11,026 nucleotides of DNA. Origin: Acidimicrobiaceae bacterium (GTDB taxonomy: Bacteria; Actinomycetota; Acidimicrobiia; Acidimicrobiales; Bog-793). Position numbers and translations under genes: made by a program. The notes below the pieces were generated by a model. The model did no database searches, was not told where the DNA came from, and saw only the letters and a program-made list of their open reading frames with translations. Shown here piece after piece: positions 5,226 through 11,026 of this stretch. The DNA lies in assembly GCA_025463965.1 (NCBI GenBank), contig JAODBN010000365.1, positions 1-11,026 of the forward strand, read 5' to 3'. The stretch's first letter is position 1, and every line of letters starts with the position of its first letter.

Positions 5226-6401
5226 GTGGATCGGGGCCTTCGCGGCACGCTCAGCGAGGAGATCGATCCGAGAGGGTCCGCGTTCGGGCCGAATGGCCTG
5301 GTGCTGCCCGATTACGGGGGTGCCTGCCTGAGCGAGGTGGCGCCCACCTTGCTCCGCCGACACGAGCTCGCAGAGGCGGGCAAGCTCCCCGGCTGGTTGC
5401 CCACTGCGGCGGCCGAGGCGGATCAGGTCGTGCTGCTCGTGCTCGACGGGCTCGGCTGGGAGCAGCTCAGCGCGCGCGCCGAGCACGCGCCCGCCCTGTC
5501 CTCGATGGAGGGCGGCCCGATCACCTCCGTCGCCCCGACCACCACCGCTACCGCGCTCACCTCGATCTCGACCGGGGCGGTGCCCTCTGATCACGGCGTC
5601 CTTGGCTACCGGCTGCGGGTCGGCGGCGAGCTCCTGAACGTGCTGCGCTGGACCGTCCACGGCAAGGACGCCCGCAACCTCGTCCCTCCCGCCGAGTTCC
5701 GTCGCCTCGAGCCGTTCCTCGGCCGCCAGCCACCCGTGGTGTCGCGTGCCGAGTTCTCCGGCAGCGGCTTCACCGAGGTCCATCTCCAAGGGACCCACCT
5801 CGTCGGCTGGAGGATGCCCTCTTCGATCCGGGTCGAGATCGACTCGCTCGTCGCCTCAGGCGAGCCCTTCGTGTACGCCTACTACGACGGGATCGACAAG
5901 ATCGCCCACGACGCCGGCCTCGGCGAGCACTACGCCGCGGAGCTTTCCAGTGCGGACCGGCTCGTGAGCGACATCCTGTCGGACCTGCCGGAGCGGTGCG
6001 CCCTCGTGGTGACCGCCGACCACGGCCAGGTCGAGGTGCGCTCGGAGCCGATCGTGCTTCCCCCCGAGATCACCAAGGACGTCGAGCTGCTTTCGGGCGA
6101 GGGGCGCTTCCGGTGGCTGCACTGCGCTTTGGGCACCGACGAGCAGGTCCTCGAGCGCTGCCGCGCCCGCTACGAGGACGTCGCCTGGGTGAAGCACCGC
6201 GAGGAGCTGTTCGACGAAGGCTGGTACGGCGGGCGCCCCGACGCAGAGCTCGCCTCCCGCCTCGGGGACGTGGCGCTCATTCCCTTCGCCCCCGTGGCCT
6301 TCTTCGACCCGAGCGACACCGGCGAGTTGCGACTCGTCGCGCGCCACGGCTCGCTCACCTCAGCCGAGATGCTGGTCCCGTTGGTCGCTTGGGCCCCGTG
6401 A
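5226..6401 (+). CDS. Alkaline phosphatase superfamily protein, nucleotide pyrophosphatase/phosphodiesterase type
   Basis: Two-metal phosphodiesterase of the NPP-like group, 391 aa. Seen: metal ligand Asp74 in LLVLDGLGW; the nucleophile region APTTTATALTSISTG (103–117) with Thr107 aligned to the NPP nucleophile; Asp224 and His228 in YYDGIDKIAHDAG; Asp265–His266 in VVTADHGQ; and His374 in RHGSL. These make a complete set of ligands for two metals. No signal peptide or membrane segment is seen, so a cytoplasmic protein is likely, unlike secreted NPP enzymes. The substrate may be nucleotides or phosphodiesters and cannot be fixed. It is first in a four-gene run and its TGA overlaps the next GTG (GTGA). 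It probably has a leaderless start. Confidence 0.87.
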   Translation: MDRGLRGTLSEEIDPRGSAFGPNGLVLPDYGGACLSEVAPTLLRRHELAEAGKLPGWLPTAAAEADQVVLLVLDGLGWEQLSARAEHAPALSSMEGGPITSVAPTTTATALTSISTGAVPSDHGVLGYRLRVGGELLNVLRWTVHGKDARNLVPPAEFRRLEPFLGRQPPVVSRAEFSGSGFTEVHLQGTHLVGWRMPSSIRVEIDSLVASGEPFVYAYYDGIDKIAHDAGLGEHYAAELSSADRLVSDILSDLPERCALVVTADHGQVEVRSEPIVLPPEITKDVELLSGEGRFRWLHCALGTDEQVLERCRARYEDVAWVKHREELFDEGWYGGRPDAELASRLGDVALIPFAPVAFFDPSDTGELRLVARHGSLTSAEMLVPLVAWAP

Positions 6402-6958
6402 AGATCTACACCCGGACGGGGGACCGCGGCACCACCGCGCTGCTCGCGGGTGGCCGGGTGCGAAAGGACCACCCCGCCATCGAGACGAACGGGACCGTCG
6501 ACGAGGCGCAGGCGTTCCTCGGCGCGGCGCGCGCCGAATGCCAGCCGGACACCGCGCTCGACCGGCTCATCCTCTCGCTCGAGACCGACTTGTGGATTCT
6601 CATGGCGGAGGTCGCCACCGAACCGAACCACCGGGAGGGCCTGCGCGCCGGCGAGACGGCGGTAACCGCCGAGATGGTTGCACGCCTGGAGCAGGAGATC
6701 GACCATGCGCTCGAGCACATCGACCTCGAGCGCGGCTTCGCTGTTCCCGGTGGGAGCCGCTGCTCGGCGGCCCTCGACGTGGCACGAACCGTGGTCCGGC
6801 GAGCCGAGCGCCTCGCCGTCGGCCTGGAGCTGCCCGATTCGCAAGTGGTCTCGTACCTGAACCGGCTGTCGGACCTGTGCTGGGCGCTCGCCCGGTCGGT
6901 CGAGATCGAGCACCGGGTCCAGCGACGCGAGCCTGCACCGACCGACGAGGAGCGATGA
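6398..6958 (+). CDS. pduO: PduO-type ATP:cob(I)alamin adenosyltransferase
   Basis: Transfers the adenosyl group of ATP to cob(I)alamin to make coenzyme B12 (adenosylcobalamin); trimeric and cytoplasmic in known members. At 186 aa it is the normal length. Seen: KIYTRTGDRGTTAL (2–15), the ATP-binding N-terminus; GTVDEAQAFLG (32–42) with Asp35; WILMAEVAT (66–74); FAVPGG (114–119) with the Phe that in L. reuteri PduO helps form four-coordinate cobalamin; RRAER (134–138); and YLNRLSDLCWALAR (153–166). The Cys that often precedes RRAER is Val here. The start GTG overlaps the upstream stop, and its stop overlaps the pepA ATG, so translation is coupled on both sides. No cobalamin-dependent enzyme or riboswitch lies in the window. 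Confidence 0.93.
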   Translation: MKIYTRTGDRGTTALLAGGRVRKDHPAIETNGTVDEAQAFLGAARAECQPDTALDRLILSLETDLWILMAEVATEPNHREGLRAGETAVTAEMVARLEQEIDHALEHIDLERGFAVPGGSRCSAALDVARTVVRRAERLAVGLELPDSQVVSYLNRLSDLCWALARSVEIEHRVQRREPAPTDEER

Positions 6959-8559
6959 GACTGAAGCCAGAGGTGGCCACCGACACGCCGTCCGACGCGG
7001 AGGCGGTCGCGCGCTTTGTCTATGCGGACCTCGAGCCAGCAGACGGCGAGCCGCTCGACGCCGTGGCCGCGAGGCGACGGGGCTTCTCCGGAAAGCTGGG
7101 GGAAGCGGCGGTGAGCACCCGAGCCGACGGGACCCTCGAGGTGCTGCTCGGCCTCGGCGATCGCCAACGAGCGGGCCGCGATGCCTTGCGCCGCGCGGGC
7201 GCCGTGTTGGCGCGACAGGCCTCGGGATGCCGAGTCGTGGCGGTCCCCGTCGTCGGTCTCTCTGCACCCCCACCGGAGCTGGCGGCGCGCTCGCTCGTCG
7301 AGGGCGCAGGCATGGCGGCGCATCGCTACGAGCCCCCGGGAAGGCGCACGCCGGCGAGGCCCGGGTCCCTTGACGACGAGCCCAACGATGCCCAGCCGAC
7401 CGCCTCCGAGTCCGCTGGGTCAGCGTCCAACGGGCCCGGGTCGAGCGGTCCGGGCCGTGCCCGGATCGAGCGACTGGTTCTCGTGGCCAACGACCCCGGC
7501 GTACGCACGGCCCTCCGCCGAGGCGCCGAGCGGGGGCGGATCATCGCCGAGGCGGTGGCGCTCACCCGAGACCTCGTCAACACCCCGGCCGGAGATCTCC
7601 CCCCGGTTACCTTCGCCAACCGTGCGGCGGAGATCGCGGCCGCCGAGGGGCTCGACGTCCGGATCTGGGACGAGGAGGACGCCCGACGAGAGGGGCTGGG
7701 CGCGCTTCTCGGCGTCGCCTCCGGCTCCGCCCAGCCGCCCCGTCTGCTCCGCCTCGCCTACCACCCCGAGGGGGCGGGCGAGGTGCCCACCGTGGCCCTC
7801 GTCGGCAAGGGCATCACCTTTGACTCCGGCGGGCTCTCCCTCAAGCCGGCGGCGTCGATGCTCGCGATGAAGACGGACATGTCCGGCGCCGCCGCGGTGC
7901 TCGCGGTGCTCGCGGCCTGTCGAGGGCTGGCGATCCCGGTCGCGGTCGTCGGGTTCTGTCCGCTCGCGGAGAACCTGCCTGGGCCTCGGGCCGTGAAGCC
8001 GGGCGACGTGCTCCGCACCCGGAGCGGCAAGACCATCGAGGTCCTCAACACCGATGCGGAGGGTCGCCTCGTTCTCGCGGACGCCCTCACCTTGGCGGTC
8101 GAGGAGAACCCCGACGCCCTCGTGGACCTGGCCACGCTCACCGGAGCATGCGTCGTAGCCCTCGGTCGGCAGGTGGCCGGCCTCTTCGGCAACGACGACC
8201 GTCTGATCGAGGCGGTGCGGCGCTCGGCACTCGAGGCGGGAGAGCCCGTGTGGCCGCTCCCGATGCCGACGGCCTACCGGCGCATGGTCGACTCAGAGGT
8301 GGCGGACCTCAACAACCAAGGTGTTCCGGGCCAAGCCGGGGCGCTCACCGCTGCGCTCATCCTGCAGGAATTCGTCCGAACGACCCCATGGGTGCACCTC
8401 GACATCGCCGGTCCGGCGCGCTCGGAGGAGGATGCAGGCTACTTTCACAAGGGCGGCACCGGTTTCGGCGTCCGCACCCTGGTCGAGCTCCTCGAGCACT
8501 ACCGGCCCTTTGGCGGGACGGCTGCCGGCAGCCCGGGAGGGACCGTAGAGCTCCCTTAG
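6955..8559 (+). CDS. pepA: Leucyl aminopeptidase (M17 family)
   Basis: Two-zinc or two-manganese aminopeptidase that trims N-terminal residues from peptides; cytoplasmic and hexameric in known members. At 534 aa it is slightly long. The N-terminal macro-like domain covers about 1–125. A disordered Pro/Ser/Gly/Asp linker follows at about 126–168. The catalytic domain holds metal ligands Lys285, Asp290, Asp308, Asp367 and Glu369 with catalytic Lys297 and Arg371, seen in VGKGITFDSGGLSLKP, KTDMSGA and the signature NTDAEGRLVLADAL. The spacing between these seven residues equals that of bovine lens aminopeptidase. ATG 6955 overlaps the preceding TGA (ATGA), with GAGGAG just upstream. In some bacteria PepA also binds DNA; nothing here tests that. 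Confidence 0.95.
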   Translation: MRLKPEVATDTPSDAEAVARFVYADLEPADGEPLDAVAARRRGFSGKLGEAAVSTRADGTLEVLLGLGDRQRAGRDALRRAGAVLARQASGCRVVAVPVVGLSAPPPELAARSLVEGAGMAAHRYEPPGRRTPARPGSLDDEPNDAQPTASESAGSASNGPGSSGPGRARIERLVLVANDPGVRTALRRGAERGRIIAEAVALTRDLVNTPAGDLPPVTFANRAAEIAAAEGLDVRIWDEEDARREGLGALLGVASGSAQPPRLLRLAYHPEGAGEVPTVALVGKGITFDSGGLSLKPAASMLAMKTDMSGAAAVLAVLAACRGLAIPVAVVGFCPLAENLPGPRAVKPGDVLRTRSGKTIEVLNTDAEGRLVLADALTLAVEENPDALVDLATLTGACVVALGRQVAGLFGNDDRLIEAVRRSALEAGEPVWPLPMPTAYRRMVDSEVADLNNQGVPGQAGALTAALILQEFVRTTPWVHLDIAGPARSEEDAGYFHKGGTGFGVRTLVELLEHYRPFGGTAAGSPGGTVELP

Positions 8560-8568
8560 GAGAGCGCC

Positions 8569-9516
8569 GTGAGCGAGGACGAGAAGGAGAACTCGGTGGG
8601 CAACGAGGGTTCGCAGGACGAACTGCACACCGGGGACCACCTCGCGAGCGACGAGCCGCCCGGCCCGGGTCACGGCGGTCCCCTCGAGCCGGTCGCCAAA
8701 CGGCCCGAGGACGCTCCGGTCATCGCAAGCACCGTGCACGCGCCAATGGCAGGTTGGTCACGTGAGCCGGTCGGCCCGCTCACGCTCGGGGTGGACGTCG
8801 GCGGGACGGGGATCAAGGCGTCAGTGCTCGACGCGGCGGACCGCATGGTCGCCGACCGGGTGCGCGTGGCGACCACCTACCCGCTCGCCGCTGACGAGAT
8901 GGTGCGCACCATCGTCGAGCTCGTGAAGCCGCTTCCGTCTTTTGACCGTGCCTCGGTCGGATTCCCAGGAGTGGTGCGCCGCGGCGTTGTGCTCACCGCA
9001 CCGCACTTCATCACCGCCCACGGACCGGGCACCAAGACGGTTCCTGAGCTCCTTCACGGCTGGACGTCGTTCCCGCTCGCCGAGAAGCTCGAGGCGGCCC
9101 TCGGCAAGCCGACCCGCATCGCCAACGACGCAGACCTCCAGGGCCTCGCGGTGGTCAAGGGCAACGGGCTCGAGATGGTCGTGACCCTCGGCACGGGGGT
9201 GGGCACCGCCCTCTTCCTCGACGGCGTGCTGGCTCCGCACCTCGAGCTCGCTCACCACCCCTTCCGCCAGGGAGAGACCTACAACGAGCAGCTCGGGGTG
9301 GAGGCCCTCGCGAAGGTGGGGCCGAAGAAGTGGCGCCGGCGGGTGCTGAAGGCGCTCGACAACTTCAACAGCCTGGTCAACTTCGACACCTGCTACATCG
9401 GTGGTGGCAACGCGCGGCGCCTCGTCGGCCACTTGGATCCGTCGTACGTGATCGTCGACAACGTGGCGGGGATCCTGGGCGCGATCCGGCTGTGGGAGCG
9501 TCACGGGGAGCTGTAG
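8569..9516 (+). CDS. ROK-family sugar kinase, polyphosphate-glucokinase-like
   Basis: Kinase of the ROK family, 315 aa, probably acting on glucose with ATP and/or polyphosphate as donor. Seen: an acidic, Gly/Pro-rich extension (1–68); the phosphate-binding LGVDVGGTGIK (73–83); NDAD (186–189) with the likely base Asp187; the second phosphate loop TLGTGVGTALFLDG (206–219); and IGGGNARR (277–284). The Cys-rich zinc motif of many ROK kinases and repressors is absent, as in actinobacterial polyphosphate glucokinases. The usual ELGH is ELAHH (226–230), followed by a PFRQGETYNEQLG block and KKWRRRV; this marks a subfamily distinct from the M. tuberculosis enzyme. There is no helix-turn-helix, so it is not a ROK repressor. 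AGGAGAG lies just before GTG 8569, which supports the extended N-terminus. It is last of the four-gene run, 9 bp after pepA. Donor and sugar are inferred. Confidence 0.82.
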   Translation: MSEDEKENSVGNEGSQDELHTGDHLASDEPPGPGHGGPLEPVAKRPEDAPVIASTVHAPMAGWSREPVGPLTLGVDVGGTGIKASVLDAADRMVADRVRVATTYPLAADEMVRTIVELVKPLPSFDRASVGFPGVVRRGVVLTAPHFITAHGPGTKTVPELLHGWTSFPLAEKLEAALGKPTRIANDADLQGLAVVKGNGLEMVVTLGTGVGTALFLDGVLAPHLELAHHPFRQGETYNEQLGVEALAKVGPKKWRRRVLKALDNFNSLVNFDTCYIGGGNARRLVGHLDPSYVIVDNVAGILGAIRLWERHGEL

Positions 9517-9622
9517 AGCTCGTCGTCGGACCTGAGAGCGCCCGGCCGCGCGTCCCAGCTTGCTCGGCTGTGAACCGGAGCGCCGGCGGGAAAAGACATC
9601 ACGGCCCGCGAGCCGAACGGCC

Positions 9623-11026
9623 TCAGTCCTGTAGGGCCAACAGCTCCGGTGCCTCGTCCCGCTCGCTGCGAGCCGGGTGGCGCACGATCGTCGCCTGAGC
9701 CTGCTCGTCGCGGATCGCCAGCGAGGCAAACGCGGCGCCGGCCGCGAACGCGGCGGCCACGAGGAGCGCGGCGTGGTAGGCGGTGAGGTCGGGAGCCCGA
9801 TGGCCTCCGACGACGTGGACCGCCCCGATCGCCACCACCACCGAGGTGAACAGGGCCACCCCGATCGCACCGCCGAGCTGGCGCATGGCGTTGAACATCG
9901 TGGAGGCCTGCCCGGTGTCCTTTTGGGAGACCGTGGCGAAAGACGCAGCTTGGGTGGGGACGAAGACCTGGGAGAGGAACAGTCCCATCCCGAAAAGCAG
10001 CAGGCGGGGCACCCACAGGCTGGTGTGCGCCCCGACGAGGGCGAGCAGGCCGATGAACACGGCCATGCCGGCGCTTCCGATGAATGCGTGGCGCCGGGGA
10101 CCGAGGCGTGGGTAGATGACGCGACCGGCCACCTGGGAGCCGATCAGCACCCCGATGGCCTCGGGGAACGTCGACAGGCCGGCTCCGAGAGCGGACATGC
10201 CGCGGCCGTCTTGGTAGAAGAGGGTGATCACGTAGAGCATTCCGAGGAGCGACGCGCTCATCAGCAAGATGATCACCGTGCCGGTCCGGAACAGCGCGTT
10301 GGACAAGAGACGCAGGTTGAGAAGCGGCGTCTCGGTCCGAAGCTCGAGGGGCACGAGGGCGGCGAGAAGGAGCGCCCCCACGGTCGCGCTGACGAGCACG
10401 TCGGGCGAGGTCCACGACCGGGTCGCCCCCTCGGACACGCCGTACATCAACAGGCCGAGGCCGACCCCGGAGACAAGAAAGCCTGGCAGGTCGAAGCGAC
10501 CGGGGTGACGCTCGGGGGAGTGCTCCAAGAAGACGAACCCGAAGACCAAGGCAGCCGCCCCGATCGGCACGTTCACGTAGAAGACCCACCGCCACGACAG
10601 GTCCGCGACGAGCAGCCCGCCGAGCACCGGGCCGGCGGCCGGCGCGAGCGCAGTGGCGATCGTGAGCATGGCGGAGGCGCGCACTCGCTCGCTCGGAGGA
10701 AAGACCCGGTAGAGCATCGCCATTCCGACCGGGACGAGCATCCCGCCGCCAACTCCCTGCAGCACCCGGAACAGCACGAGCTCGGTCATGTTCGAGGCGA
10801 TCCCGCACAGGGCCGAGGCCGCCGTGAACAGGACGATCGCCGACAGCAGGACGCGCTTTCCGCCGAAGCGGTCGCCGAGCCAGCCCGAGGCGGGAATGAA
10901 CACCGCCAGACTCACGAGGAACGCGATCGAGACCGAGCTGACCGAGGTGGTCGAGACCCCGAAGCTCCGGCCGATGGTCGGTAGCGCGACGTTCACGATC
11001 GTCGTGTCCATGATGGACATGAAGAT
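9623..11026 (-). CDS. DHA2-type MFS multidrug transporter, N-terminus beyond right edge
   Basis: Inner-membrane proton-coupled exporter of the EmrB/QacA (14-TM) class. The reading frame is open to the last base, giving 468 codons in the window. An ATG at 11020 exists, but it falls inside the conserved FMSIMDTTIVNVALPTI block of TM1, so the true start lies outside. Numbered from that ATG: motif D1 DTTIVN (5–10); motif A GWLGDRFGGKR (46–56); RVLQGVGGGMLVPVG (85–99); motif C APAAGPVLGG (126–135), typical of drug/H+ antiporters; and RWVFYVNVPIG (144–154). The rest is alternating hydrophobic segments and a charged C-terminal tail of about 30 residues. Substrate is unknown. It is convergent with the ROK kinase gene; the 106-bp gap between them holds no clear terminator. 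Confidence 0.92.
   Translation of the reverse strand: MFMSIMDTTIVNVALPTIGRSFGVSTTSVSSVSIAFLVSLAVFIPASGWLGDRFGGKRVLLSAIVLFTAASALCGIASNMTELVLFRVLQGVGGGMLVPVGMAMLYRVFPPSERVRASAMLTIATALAPAAGPVLGGLLVADLSWRWVFYVNVPIGAAALVFGFVFLEHSPERHPGRFDLPGFLVSGVGLGLLMYGVSEGATRSWTSPDVLVSATVGALLLAALVPLELRTETPLLNLRLLSNALFRTGTVIILLMSASLLGMLYVITLFYQDGRGMSALGAGLSTFPEAIGVLIGSQVAGRVIYPRLGPRRHAFIGSAGMAVFIGLLALVGAHTSLWVPRLLLFGMGLFLSQVFVPTQAASFATVSQKDTGQASTMFNAMRQLGGAIGVALFTSVVVAIGAVHVVGGHRAPDLTAYHAALLVAAAFAAGAAFASLAIRDEQAQATIVRHPARSERDEAPELLALQD

Noticed and set aside
9517..9622. Terminator between the ROK kinase and MFS genes
   Set aside because: GAGCGCCCGGC and GAGCGCCGGC are direct, not inverted, and the GGCC pairs are too short; no stem with a T tract was found.
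8821..9870. 349-codon minus-strand frame opposite the ROK kinase
   Set aside because: It is antisense to a gene with intact ROK motifs and has low-complexity composition; a product of high GC.
9677..10984. 435-codon open frame on the plus strand opposite the MFS gene
   Set aside because: Composition is dominated by R, G, E, D, H as expected from the antisense of a GC-rich membrane-protein gene. It resembles no family, and the minus-strand frame has all MFS motifs.
1..11026. A CRISPR array, mobile element, defence or toxin system
   Set aside because: Read on both strands; all long supported frames are core metabolic, regulatory or transport genes, and no spaced repeats, transposase, integrase or small toxin-antitoxin pair is seen.

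Overview
The window is high-GC DNA with densely packed genes, actinobacterial-type gene neighbours and start codons split between ATG and GTG. The ileS – DUF167 – TraR/DksA – lspA – rluD order, the eukaryote-like IleRS, the polyphosphate-glucokinase-like ROK kinase and the apparent leaderless genes all point to an actinobacterium. A deep-branching class such as Acidimicrobiia would fit, but that is a guess. I see no tRNA, rRNA, CRISPR array, insertion sequence or prophage gene, and no base-composition break. It reads as a core chromosomal segment rather than an island.

Layout: (1) 1–292, minus strand: 5' end of ileS, running off the left edge. (2) 369–2997, plus strand: a DUF167 protein, then a likely operon of a TraR/DksA zinc-finger protein with a histone-H1-like tail, lspA (lipoprotein signal peptidase) and rluD (23S rRNA pseudouridine synthase). 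It is closed by a strong hairpin terminator that starts inside the last rluD codons. (3) 3040–3798, minus strand: a short sigma-70 factor that lacks most of region 3. (4) 4022–4612, plus strand: a histidine phosphatase. (5) 4733–5179, minus strand: an Rrf2-family regulator. It diverges, across only 46 bp, from (6) 5226–9516, plus strand: a tightly coupled four-gene run of a nucleotide-pyrophosphatase-like phosphodiesterase, a PduO-type cobalamin adenosyltransferase, leucyl aminopeptidase PepA and a ROK sugar kinase, with junctions GTGA, ATGA and a 9-nt gap. (7) 9623–11026, minus strand: a DHA2-type MFS drug exporter whose N-terminus lies beyond the right edge.

The genes are mostly housekeeping: translation and RNA modification, lipoprotein maturation, cofactor and peptide metabolism. 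I did not find a clearly new multi-gene system. The best leads are the sigma factor with its missing region 3 and altered -35-recognition helix; three genes whose start codon lies exactly 6 nt after a TANNNT hexamer (leaderless-transcript geometry); a dyad that overlaps both of the divergent -10 boxes between the Rrf2 gene and its neighbour; and the TraR/DksA zinc finger fused to a Lys/Ala/Pro tail.
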